DNA of 8,013 nt from Gp13-AA77 sp035516075 (GCA_035516075.1 DATJAQ010000132.1:1-8013); one strand, 5' to 3'. Shown: positions 1 to 6,785, numbered from the stretch's first letter. Notes: generated by a model not told the origin, from the letters alone. A program made the numbers and translations.

Positions 1-103
1 TGGACAGCGCCGGCCCGACGGGCGCCGCCACCCCGCTCTCTCCTCGTGTCAAAGTGAAGTCCGTGCCAAAACCCGAATGGCGGGACTCCGCCCCGTTTGC
101 CAT
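1..103 (-). CDS. Possible 5' end of a gene downstream of the protease (partial, hypothetical)
   Basis: After the protease stop codon (TAG, 107-109) and a 3-base gap, an ATG at 101-103 opens a frame that stays free of stops to the left edge of the window, giving 34 residues. The protein starts MANGAESRHSGFGTDF and continues rich in Gly, Ala, Pro and Arg. A GGTGA sequence about 10 bases upstream, inside the end of the protease gene, could serve as a ribosome binding site. The tight spacing would suit a second gene of a protease operon. I do not recognise the family, see no membrane segment or motif in the visible part, and 34 open codons in GC-rich DNA can arise by chance. This is a tentative call. 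Confidence 0.35.
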   Translation of the reverse strand, partial: MANGAESRHSGFGTDFTLTRGESGVAAPVGPALS

Positions 104-106
104 GAG

Positions 107-1879
107 CTACTTTTCACCGTTCGTCAGCACGCCGGTTCCCCAGACCGACTGAGTGCCCCACACGGATTGGGTACCCCAGACGGACTGAGTGCCCCAAACA
201 GACTGAGTGCCCCAGACGGACTGAGTACCCCAGATTGCCTGAGTCCCCCACACCGACTGAGTTCCCCAAACCGACTGATCGCTGCCCACCGGCGTGCCCC
301 ATTCCGCGGTCTCGTTGCCCCAAAGAATGTTGGTGCCGTTGACGAGCGTCGAAGTTCCCCAGACGGACTGCAGAGAATAATCCGGCGAGGCGTTCCAAGC
401 CGACGAGGGCGCCGGAACCAGGCTGGCGTTCCCCGAGGCCGGGTCCCACGCGGCGGTGGGCGAGAGTGCCGGTCCCACGGCCACGCTGGTGTCGGCGAGC
501 GCGGCCTGAAGATCGAGATAGCCGGCTCCGACCGTGAACAGGTCATATTGGTCCACGTAAACGTTGCCGCTCACCGGATCGACGGCAGTACTGGTAACGG
601 GAAACACCTTGTAGGCCGTTTTCATCAGCCGGGCTTTGACCTGATCGGGCGTGAGGTAGGGTTGAGCCTCGATCAGATCGGCTACAGCTCCGCTGACGGC
701 GGCCGCGGCCATGCTGGTTCCACTCAAGGCGAGGTAACCGCCGGAGAAGGCTCCGCTGGGCGTGTACTGATAGTAGGCGAGCGGCACCAGGTCCGAGGGA
801 TATCCGCTGGCGAGTGCGGTGCCGGGCGCGAGCAGCGAGACAACCAGATTCCCGGGGGCCACGAGATCCGGCTTCACGATCTGATCCACGGCCGTCGGTC
901 CCTTCGAGCTGTAGCTGGCGATGAGGTCGTCGCCACGGCTTGGCGTGCCCTCCGCCTTCATGGCGCCTACGGTGATCGCGTAGGGATCGTCAGCTGGCGA
1001 CGCGATAGTGCCGTAGCCGGACGTGCCGAAGGAGTTGTCGCGGCCGTCGTTGCCGGCGGCCACCACCACCACGATGCCCGCGCGCCACGCCGCCTCGACG
1101 GCCTGGCAGAGAGGATCCTGAGTGTAGCTTTCATACACCGGGCGGCCGAGCGAGAGATTGATGACGCGAATGTTGTATTGATCCTTTAATTTGATCGCCG
1201 TCGAGATGGCGTGAATCACCTCACTGTCAGTGCCCTCGCCATTCTGATCGAGCACGCGCAGGTCGATCAAATTCGCGTTCGGCGCCATGCCGCGGAAGGT
1301 TCGAAAGCAGTTGCCGCAACTGGACGCTGCGCCGCTTCCGGCGATGACGCCGGCCACGTGTTCGCCGTGGCCATACTGGTCTTGGGTTCCGCCGCCCGTA
1401 AAGTCCTGGCCATAGACCAGGCGCAGGCCGCCGCTTGCCCGCTGCAGGTCGGGATGAAAGCTGATGCCGCTGTCGATCACCGCCACACCCACGCCCGAGC
1501 CGTCCCAACCGGCCTGCCATGCCGCGCTGACGTTGATCGCAGCGCCGGTGAGATCGAGCTTTCCGGCCACCGGCCGGTCCGAGGAAACATAGGCCACACC
1601 AGAATCGGCCGCGATGCGAGCTAGAGCGGCTGCCGGCACCGTGTACGCGCCGCCCTTCACCAGGCTCAGCCTGCGCCGCAACAGGCCTCCCCATCTCAGA
1701 ACTCTCTGGTCATCGGCATCAGCGGGAGGTGCCTTGAATTGCACAATGATGTCAACGTTCGAGCTTGATTGTGCACCGGCCAGTTCAGGCGACAGCACGG
1801 CTCGCTGGCCGAAGGCCGTCCCTGCGAAGACCCCCAACACCGCGATGAATCTCAATCCCTTCCACCCCACATTGGTCAT
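107..1879 (-). CDS. Secreted subtilisin-like serine protease (peptidase family S8) with C-terminal WGT hexapeptide repeats
   Basis: Encodes a 590-residue exported endopeptidase. The start at 1877-1879 is chosen because it is followed directly by a signal peptide (MTNVGWKGLRFIAVLGVFAG, probable cleavage after AFG, residue 24) and preceded by AAGGGGA about 8 bases upstream. The in-frame ATG 25 codons further up would put a charged stretch before the signal. Residues about 41-105 resemble an inhibitor I9-type propeptide. The S8 domain spans about 125-460. Its triad is Asp136 (AVIDSG), His171 (GHGEHVAG) and Ser389 (SGTSMA), with oxyanion Asn277 (AAGND), so it should be active. The His motif has Glu where most subtilases have Thr. 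Cys188 and Cys191 (CGNC) could form a disulfide outside the cell. The region after the catalytic domain (about 465-590) is low in complexity and ends in the hexapeptide tract annotated separately. No LPxTG, autotransporter or Por-type sorting domain is seen. The divergent neighbour is the sensor kinase. The S8 call is secure; the substrate is unknown. Confidence 0.95.
   Translation of the reverse strand: MTNVGWKGLRFIAVLGVFAGTAFGQRAVLSPELAGAQSSSNVDIIVQFKAPPADADDQRVLRWGGLLRRRLSLVKGGAYTVPAAALARIAADSGVAYVSSDRPVAGKLDLTGAAINVSAAWQAGWDGSGVGVAVIDSGISFHPDLQRASGGLRLVYGQDFTGGGTQDQYGHGEHVAGVIAGSGAASSCGNCFRTFRGMAPNANLIDLRVLDQNGEGTDSEVIHAISTAIKLKDQYNIRVINLSLGRPVYESYTQDPLCQAVEAAWRAGIVVVVAAGNDGRDNSFGTSGYGTIASPADDPYAITVGAMKAEGTPSRGDDLIASYSSKGPTAVDQIVKPDLVAPGNLVVSLLAPGTALASGYPSDLVPLAYYQYTPSGAFSGGYLALSGTSMAAAAVSGAVADLIEAQPYLTPDQVKARLMKTAYKVFPVTSTAVDPVSGNVYVDQYDLFTVGAGYLDLQAALADTSVAVGPALSPTAAWDPASGNASLVPAPSSAWNASPDYSLQSVWGTSTLVNGTNILWGNETAEWGTPVGSDQSVWGTQSVWGTQAIWGTQSVWGTQSVWGTQSVWGTQSVWGTQSVWGTGVLTNGEK
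134..277 (-). repeat. Eight tandem 18-bp units encoding the hexapeptide Q-S-V-W-G-T
   Basis: Residues 535-582 of the S8 protease are eight uninterrupted hexapeptides. Seven read QSVWGT and one reads QAIWGT. Looser copies lie upstream at residues 504-509 (QSVWGT), 517-522 (NILWGN) and 524-529 (TAEWGT), so 11 Trp-Gly motifs occur near the C-terminus. At DNA level the units are not identical: the Gly codon uses all four third bases and Ser uses TCG, TCC and TCT. The peptide is therefore better conserved than the DNA, which argues for selection on the protein and against a recent slippage expansion. The tract lies only eight residues from the C-terminus. Its role (surface attachment, beta-solenoid or secretion signal) is unknown. 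Confidence 0.93.
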
Positions 1880-2019
1880 GGACGTTTCCCCTTTCCAGTG
1901 TTTCTGTTCGCGCCAGGCGCGGGCGCGAAGCCTCACATACCTGTCTTCGACCACCCAACCCGTACTCTTGAGTCACGGCTCCAGTACTTCGGTACCCGCA
2001 GGCCGCAAGTTCCGAAGGT

Positions 2020-2032
2020 GGAGTGTCACTCC
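2020..2032. promoter_or_regulatory. Operator-like palindrome GGAGTG-T-CACTCC
   Basis: A perfect inverted repeat with 6-base arms around a single central base. It lies about 141 bases upstream of the protease start and about 152 bases upstream of the sensor kinase start, so it is nearly central in the divergent region. The short spacer makes an RNA hairpin impossible, so a binding site for a dimeric DNA-binding protein is the more natural reading. No regulator is assigned. Confidence 0.35.
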
Positions 2033-2082
2033 TGATGCCGGGCAGGCCCTGAAGCCGGCGCCCGAATTGCCGCTAAAGCCAG

Positions 2083-2103
2083 GCTCAAGAAGCGTTCTTG
2101 TGC
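2083..2103. promoter_or_regulatory. Operator-like palindrome centred on CAAGAA-GCG-TTCTTG
   Basis: The core at 2086-2100 has perfect 6-base arms around GCG. Outside one T-T mismatch the symmetry continues for two more base pairs (GC...GC) to 2083 and 2103. It ends 80 bases before the sensor kinase start. This is a typical place for a regulator site acting on that gene, and the element could also form a weak 6-bp hairpin with a 3-base loop in RNA. Which protein binds, if any, is not visible. Confidence 0.38.
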
Positions 2104-2183
2104 GGCCGATAGCATCTCAGTACGGATGGAGGAGCGGGTCCGGGCTTGCCGTCCCCGTCTCCCGAACCCCGGACGGTTTCACA

Positions 2184-5100
2184 ATGACTTCGCCCAAAGC
2201 GCTGAGACTTTCGCTGGCACTCGCGATGACTTTTGCGATCGCGCCGATCTGCCTCCGGGCGGCGCTCGATCCCCACAAAGCCATCACCCAGTACGCTCAC
2301 GAGGTCTGGAAAACAGACTCGGGCCTGCCCCAAAACTCCGCCCTCGCCATCGCCCAGACTCCGGACGGTTACCTCTGGTTAGGAACCGAGGAAGGCCTGG
2401 TCCGTTTCGACGGCATTCACTTCACGGTGTTCAGCAAGAACAACACCCCGCAAATCCAAAGCAATGTGATCCTCGCCTTGCTGGCGGACAAGCAAGGGAA
2501 CCTCTGGATTGGAACCAACGGCGGCGGTTTGGTGGGATACCGGCAGGGACAGTTCTCGGTTTACAAAACGCACCAAGGCCTTTCCAGCGACTCGGTGCTG
2601 TCGCTTTACGAGGATGCTCGAGGAGCGCTCTGGATCGGCACCGATGGTGGCGGTCTCGACCGCATGGCGGACGGGCGTTTCGAAACTTACGGCCATCGGG
2701 ACGGCCTACCCAACGACTCGGTCTTCGCACTCTCGGGCGACCCGCAAGGCCGTCTCTGGATCGGGACGCACAGTGGCCTTACGCGCTTCCAGGGCGGTCG
2801 GTTCACCACCTTCACCACGCAGGACGGACTGCCCAACGACTATGTGCGAAGCCTTCTTGCCGACCGTGAAGGCTCGCTGTGGATCGGAACCAACGGGGGC
2901 GGCCTGGCTCGGCTGCGCGACGGCCGATTCACAACCTATACCACCCGCGAGGGCCTTTCGAGCAACGCCGTCTGGTCGATCTTCGAAGACTCGGAAGGCA
3001 GTCTTTGGGTCGGAACCGGCGGCGGCGGCTTGAACCGCTGGAACGATGGACGGTTTACGGCTTACACATCCAGCTCGGGGCTCTCAAGCGACAGCGTTTG
3101 GGCTATCTACGAAGACCAGGAGGGAAGCCTGTGGGTTGGGACCGCCGGCGGAGGCCTGAACCGCCTCTGGAACGGTCCCGTGACCGCCTACACCACCGCC
3201 CAGGGCCTCTCGAATGACGTCGTTCTGCCCGTCTTTGAAGATCACGAAGGGACCTTATGGATCGGAACGAACGGAGGAGGGCTCAATCGCTTCAAGGACG
3301 GCCGGTTTACCGCCTATACCACTCGCGACGGTCTCGCTGACAATCTGGTGTTCTCGATTGCAGAAGGTTCGGATGGCAGCCTCTGGGCTGGGACACGCAA
3401 GGGTCTGAGCAGGCTTCGAGGCGGCCGATTCACGGTGTATAACACTCGAAATGGGCTGCCCAATGATATTGTGATGTCCACTTACGAGGACCGGGCCGGA
3501 AGCCTCTGGGTGGGTACCCGCGGCGGGTTGAGCCGGTTCAAGGACGGCCAGTTCACCACCTACACCACGGCGAATGGTCTCTCCAGCGACAACGTTCAGG
3601 CGATCACCGAGGACTCTCAGGGAGTGCTGTGGATCGGCACGGGCGGCGGCGGGTTGAACCGCTTCGAGAACGGAAAATTCAGAGCGTACACTACCCAAAA
3701 CGGACTCGCCAACGACGTCGTGTGGTGCGTCTACGCCGATCGCGAGAACAGCGTGTGGATCGGCACCAATGGAGGAGGCCTGGAGCGCTTCCACGACGGC
3801 CGGTTCACGGTATATTCGACTCGCAACGGAATGTTTGACGACACCGTCTTTGAAATTCTCGAAGACGGACTGGGCAACCTGTGGATGAGCTCGAACCGGG
3901 GCATTTTCAAGGTCCGAAAGAATGCCCTAGAAACGCCGGCGCCTGGCAGAGCCGTGCGCGTGGTTTCGATGCCGTTCGGCGTGCCCGACGGCATGAAGAG
4001 CGGCGAATGCAACGGAGGGTTTCAGCCGGCCGGCGCACTCGCTCGCGACGGCAAGCTATGGTTTCCAACCATGAAGGGCGTCGTCGCGATTGACCCTGCT
4101 CACCTGGGCTCCACCGCGTCTCCGCCGCGCGCGGTCGTCGAGCGCGTGCTCGTGGACAGACGAAGGTTTGACGACCAGGCGTCCGTTCGTGTTGCGCCCG
4201 GCCAAGGGGAGCTCGAGTTTCATTACACCGCTCCGACCTTCGTCGCGCCCGAGCGAATCCGCTTCCGTTACAAACTCGAGGGGTTCGACCGTGAATGGGT
4301 GGAAGCCGGCACCCGACGGGAAGCGTACTACACCAACATTCCCCCGGGTACGTACCATTTCCGGGTGGCTGCCTCTGACAGCGAAGGCGCTTGGAGTGGA
4401 AACGCGACATCCGTGGCAATCACGCTCGATCCGCACGTTTACCAGACGAACTGGTTTTTCTTCATCTGCGCGCTGGCCCTCATTCTGGCGACCATGGGCG
4501 CCTACCGTCTCCGGGTGCGTCACCTGAAGGTCCGCGAGCAGGAACTGGTGCAACTCGTGGAAGAGCGGACGCGGGCGCTTCGCCAGGAGTTCGCCCAGCG
4601 CGAGCGGGCCGAAGGAGCGTTGCGCGAAAGCGAGGAGCAATTCCGCCAGTTGGCCGAGAACATCGACGAAGTCTTCTGGATGGTCGATGCGCGTGACCAC
4701 CGGCTGATCTACGCGAGCCCAGCCTACGAAAGCGTCTGGGGCCAGTCCCGGGAAGCCCTTCTCCTGAACCCAGGCGCGTGGCTGGATCCTGTTCATCCCG
4801 ATGACCGTGAACGAGTTCGAGGGCACTTCGCCGACCCGCTGCGGCCCGACCTCGAGTACCGTTTGCTCCGTCCCGACGGCTCGGTGCGCTGGATCTGGGA
4901 CCGCGCCTTTCCCATCAGCGACCCGGCAGGGCGTCTGGATCGAATCGTAGGACTGGCCGAGGACATCACGGCGCGCAAGGAGGCCGAGGAAGCGGTGCGG
5001 CGCTCCCGCGACGAGCTTGAACTCCGCGTCGAGGAGCGCACGGCGGAGTTGACCGTGGCCAACCAAGCCCTGCGGGCGGAGAACGCCGAGCGGCGGCGAG

Positions 5101-5906
5101 CCGAGGAGGAGTTGAAGCGGGCGCGCGACGCGGCGGAAGCCGCCAGCCGCGCCAAGAGCGAATTTCTGGCCAACATGAGCCACGAATTCCGCACCCCGAT
5201 GAACGGAATCATCGGCATGACCGATCTTGCCCTCGAAACGGAACTGACCGCGGAACAGCGCGAGTACCTCGAGCTGGCCAAGCAATCGGCCGATTCGTTA
5301 CTCCAGGTGATCAGCGACATCCTGGATTTTTCAAAAATCGAAGCCCAGAAGCTCGACTTAGAGGCGGTCGAGTTCGGCTTGCGCCACGAACTGCAACAAC
5401 TGCTGCGGCCTTTGCAAGTACGAGCTGAGCGGCGCGCCCTCCACTTGCGCTGGCAGGTGCGTCCGGACGTACCGGATGGTCTAGTGGGGGACTCGGTGCG
5501 CCTGCGCCAGATCGTCGCGAACCTCGTGAGCAACGCGATCAAATTTACGGACGAGGGATGGGTGGCGATCGACGTCGAGTCCCTGTCGGTGAGTGGCGCC
5601 GGCGTCCAGCTTCATGTGGCGGTCCAGGATACAGGAATCGGCATCCCGGCCGAAAAGCAGAACTTAATATTCGAGGCCTTCCGGCAGGCTGACGGCTCCA
5701 CCACTCGCAGATATGGCGGAACCGGCCTGGGCCTGAGTATTTCGGCTCAACTTGCTGAGTTGATGGGTGGACGCATCTGGCTGGAGAGCAAGCCCGGCCA
5801 GGGCAGCACGTTCCATTTCACGGCGCCCTTCCAGCTCGCATGCCGAAACCCGGAGCTGGAATCTCCAAATGAGCTCGAGACGGAGGCCTCGAGACTATGC
5901 CCCTGA
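2184..5906 (+). CDS. HTCS-like sensor histidine kinase with a 14-blade periplasmic propeller, Y_Y_Y, PAS, HisKA and HATPase domains
   Basis: A 1240-residue inner-membrane sensor kinase that should detect a periplasmic ligand and autophosphorylate on a cytoplasmic His. Order: signal peptide 1-26 (MTSPKALRLSLALAMTFAIA, cut after LRA); 14 Reg_prop-type blades about 35-640; Y_Y_Y domain about 675-745 (FRYKLEGFDREW, IPPGTYHFRVAASD); one membrane helix about 757-777; coiled coil about 780-820; PAS about 817-935 ending VGLAEDITARKEAEEA; second coiled coil to about 990; HisKA with His1000 (MSHEFRTPMNGIIG); HATPase with N-box Asn1117 (NLVSNAIKF), G1 DTGIGIP at 1149 and G2 GTGLG at 1179-1183. All catalytic motifs are intact. 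The start at 2184 is chosen because the signal peptide follows at once; upstream codons in the frame run antisense through the protease. A weak GGACGG lies about 8 bases upstream. Unlike Bacteroidetes HTCS proteins, it has no receiver or AraC domain; a separate receiver gene overlaps its end. The ligand is unknown. HTCS relatives often sense oligosaccharides, but no glycan gene is visible here. Confidence 0.93.
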   Translation: MTSPKALRLSLALAMTFAIAPICLRAALDPHKAITQYAHEVWKTDSGLPQNSALAIAQTPDGYLWLGTEEGLVRFDGIHFTVFSKNNTPQIQSNVILALLADKQGNLWIGTNGGGLVGYRQGQFSVYKTHQGLSSDSVLSLYEDARGALWIGTDGGGLDRMADGRFETYGHRDGLPNDSVFALSGDPQGRLWIGTHSGLTRFQGGRFTTFTTQDGLPNDYVRSLLADREGSLWIGTNGGGLARLRDGRFTTYTTREGLSSNAVWSIFEDSEGSLWVGTGGGGLNRWNDGRFTAYTSSSGLSSDSVWAIYEDQEGSLWVGTAGGGLNRLWNGPVTAYTTAQGLSNDVVLPVFEDHEGTLWIGTNGGGLNRFKDGRFTAYTTRDGLADNLVFSIAEGSDGSLWAGTRKGLSRLRGGRFTVYNTRNGLPNDIVMSTYEDRAGSLWVGTRGGLSRFKDGQFTTYTTANGLSSDNVQAITEDSQGVLWIGTGGGGLNRFENGKFRAYTTQNGLANDVVWCVYADRENSVWIGTNGGGLERFHDGRFTVYSTRNGMFDDTVFEILEDGLGNLWMSSNRGIFKVRKNALETPAPGRAVRVVSMPFGVPDGMKSGECNGGFQPAGALARDGKLWFPTMKGVVAIDPAHLGSTASPPRAVVERVLVDRRRFDDQASVRVAPGQGELEFHYTAPTFVAPERIRFRYKLEGFDREWVEAGTRREAYYTNIPPGTYHFRVAASDSEGAWSGNATSVAITLDPHVYQTNWFFFICALALILATMGAYRLRVRHLKVREQELVQLVEERTRALRQEFAQRERAEGALRESEEQFRQLAENIDEVFWMVDARDHRLIYASPAYESVWGQSREALLLNPGAWLDPVHPDDRERVRGHFADPLRPDLEYRLLRPDGSVRWIWDRAFPISDPAGRLDRIVGLAEDITARKEAEEAVRRSRDELELRVEERTAELTVANQALRAENAERRRAEEELKRARDAAEAASRAKSEFLANMSHEFRTPMNGIIGMTDLALETELTAEQREYLELAKQSADSLLQVISDILDFSKIEAQKLDLEAVEFGLRHELQQLLRPLQVRAERRALHLRWQVRPDVPDGLVGDSVRLRQIVANLVSNAIKFTDEGWVAIDVESLSVSGAGVQLHVAVQDTGIGIPAEKQNLIFEAFRQADGSTTRRYGGTGLGLSISAQLAELMGGRIWLESKPGQGSTFHFTAPFQLACRNPELESPNELETEASRLCP
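2370..4067 (+). repeat. Fourteen propeller-blade repeats (about 42 residues, 126 bp each)
   Basis: The blade-defining LW(I/V)GT-type motif recurs with its Trp at residues 65, 108, 150, 192, 233, 275, 317, 359, 401, 442, 483, 525, 567 and 626. Spacing is 41-43 residues except before the last blade, where a 59-residue gap holds ECNGGFQPAGA, a segment typical of the last propeller blade in HTCS sensors. Fourteen blades fit two seven-bladed propellers. Blades 2-3, 5-8 and 11-12 share GGGL after the GT; others are degenerate (blade 13 reads LWMSS, blade 14 LWFPT). The identical peptide WIGTNGGGL is written with different synonymous codons in each copy (for example at 2505, 2880, 3258 and 3756), so these are not recent DNA duplications. 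Confidence 0.9.
5882..5886 (+). promoter_or_regulatory. Shine-Dalgarno GGAGG for the response regulator, inside the kinase gene
   Basis: GGAGG ends 10 bases before the response-regulator ATG at 5897 and lies within the last codons of the kinase gene. It supports this start codon and suggests the regulator is translated both by its own ribosome binding site and by coupling to kinase translation. Confidence 0.7.
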
Positions 5907-6526
5907 ACATCCTGATAGCGGATGACGACCCCCTGTCGCGCCGAGTTCTCGAAGCCACGCTCCGGCGTTGGGGATTCGGGTGTACCACCGTTGAGAATGG
6001 GGCCGAAGCCTGGGAGGTGCTCCAGGGAGCGACTCCTCCGCGCCTCGTGATTCTGGACTGGATGATGCCGAAGCTCGACGGGATACAAGTGGTCCGGCGG
6101 CTGCGCGAGGGCACCAAGAACTGTGGAGCCCACGTGATCCTGCTCACGTGCCGCGCCAGCCGTAGCGACGTTGTCCGAGGCCTGGAAGCTGGCGCGGACG
6201 ACTATATTACCAAGCCTTTTGACCCCTCCGAATTGCGGGCCCGCGTTCAGGTGGGTGTGAGGGTGCTCGCGCTCCAGGACGCCCTGGCGGGACGGGTGGC
6301 GGAACTGGAAGAGGCGCTCTCGAGCGTGAAACGGCTGCAAGGCCTTCTGCCGATTTGCTCCTATTGCAAGAAGATTCGCGACGATCGAAACTATTGGCAG
6401 CAGGTTGAGGCCTACATCAGCGAACATTCCGAAGCGGCCTTCAGCCACGGCATCTGCCCCGATTGCTACTCCAAGGTGGCAGCCGCGGAACTTGACGCGG
6501 CACGGAGCCGGCAGCCGACCGGTTGA
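5897..6526 (+). CDS. Response regulator: receiver domain plus C-terminal CxxC/CxxC module
   Basis: A 209-residue cytoplasmic protein, almost certainly the partner of the upstream kinase because its start overlaps the kinase stop by 10 bases. Residues 4-122 form a receiver domain with acidic pocket Asp9-Asp11, phosphoacceptor Asp54 (VILDWMMP), Thr84 and Lys106 (TKPFD), all intact. A helical linker (about 120-148, VAELEEALSSVKRLQGLLP) leads to a compact C-terminal module at about 150-195 with Cys154-x2-Cys157 (ICSYCKKIRDD) and Cys187-x2-Cys190 (GICPDC). Conserved features between them include NYWQQVEAYISEHSEA and FSHGIC. I recognise this tail as recurring at the ends of other bacterial signalling proteins, but know no established function. 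The four Cys suggest a zinc-knuckle or redox-sensitive site. There is no helix-turn-helix, GGDEF, EAL or other known output domain, so it probably does not act as a classical transcription factor. Confidence 0.93.
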   Translation: MPLNILIADDDPLSRRVLEATLRRWGFGCTTVENGAEAWEVLQGATPPRLVILDWMMPKLDGIQVVRRLREGTKNCGAHVILLTCRASRSDVVRGLEAGADDYITKPFDPSELRARVQVGVRVLALQDALAGRVAELEEALSSVKRLQGLLPICSYCKKIRDDRNYWQQVEAYISEHSEAAFSHGICPDCYSKVAAAELDAARSRQPTG

Positions 6527-6543
6527 CAACCCACCCCCTGGGA

Positions 6544-6771
6544 TCACCCAACGGCAATGTGAGTTTCCGTGCGATCAACGCCGTCAAGCTTTTGGATATG
6601 GTCGATAACGAGGCCGTTAAAAGCCTTTTCATCCGCCGTCTCGACATAGGCGAACACATCAGGAAGTCCCCAACAGGCGTCCGCGTGCTGAACGCCGGGG
6701 AACTGGCTGACGGCCTCCACGACATCGCGAACCTTGCCCGGACGCACGTTGATCAGCACATAACCTCTCAT
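6544..6771 (-). CDS. Stand-alone Lrp/AsnC ligand-binding (RAM) domain protein
   Basis: A complete 75-residue protein matching only the effector-binding alpha/beta domain of Lrp/AsnC regulators, without the N-terminal helix-turn-helix. Visible family features are the first strand GYVLINVRPGK, helix VRDVVEAVSQFPGV, the WGLPDVFAYVE segment (equivalent to the usual GxYD-type ligand turn) and the closing IQKLDGVDRTETHIAVG. The start is well supported by AAGGAGGG at 6778-6785, with the GGAGG core 7 bases from the ATG. Members of this group form ring-like oligomers that can bind amino acids. With no DNA-binding part, this one may modulate another Lrp-type regulator or an enzyme. It converges on the response regulator, with 17 bases between stops, and is divergent from the ammonium transporter, which hints at a nitrogen or amino-acid link. 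That link is inference. Confidence 0.88.
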   Translation of the reverse strand: MRGYVLINVRPGKVRDVVEAVSQFPGVQHADACWGLPDVFAYVETADEKAFNGLVIDHIQKLDGVDRTETHIAVG

Positions 6772-6777
6772 CCGGTT

Positions 6778-6785
6778 CCCTCCTT
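6778..6785 (-). promoter_or_regulatory. Strong Shine-Dalgarno AAGGAGGG for the RAM-domain gene
   Basis: On the minus strand AAGGAGGG precedes the ATG at 6771 with 7 bases between the GGAGG core and the start. It is close to the full anti-Shine-Dalgarno complement and fixes the start of this small gene. Confidence 0.75.

Larger units (their letters stand above)
1880..2183. other. Divergent intergenic region between protease and sensor kinase
   Basis: This 304-base region separates the start codons of the protease (minus) and the sensor kinase (plus) and must contain both promoters. I see no convincing coding sequence: open frames crossing it are continuations of shadow frames from the protease. 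Three symmetric elements stand out. Two are perfect palindromes, at 2020-2032 and 2086-2100, annotated separately. The third is a small hairpin at 1984-1995 (GTAC-TTCG-GTAC) with a UUCG-type loop but only four base pairs. No strong sigma-70 -35/-10 pair was found on either strand by eye, so the promoters may be weak, activator-dependent or of another sigma class. Confidence 0.6.

Noticed and set aside
77..1189. 370-codon plus-strand open frame opposite the protease, with its own repeat-like LSAPDGL pattern
   Set aside because: It is the antisense of the S8 catalytic domain and the hexapeptide tract; its periodicity is only the complement of the real repeat. It has no family resemblance or convincing ribosome binding site.
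1880..1954. 25-residue N-terminal extension of the protease from the ATG at 1954
   Set aside because: It is Arg-rich and would bury the signal peptide. The ATG at 1879 has a good ribosome binding site and is followed at once by the signal.
1614..2183. 190-codon upstream extension of the sensor kinase frame
   Set aside because: It runs antisense through the protease start and signal peptide, has no domain features, and a clear signal peptide begins at 2184.
134..4067. Shared WGT/WxGT repeats in the protease tail and the kinase propeller, suggesting common origin
   Set aside because: The protease unit is 6 residues with W-G-T, while the propeller unit is about 42 residues with W-x-G-T. The resemblance is short and the folds are unrelated, so chance is the simpler explanation.
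4056..5285. 409-codon minus-strand open frame inside the kinase gene
   Set aside because: It lies opposite the Y_Y_Y, PAS and HisKA coding region with all kinase motifs intact. Long antisense frames are common in GC-rich genes.
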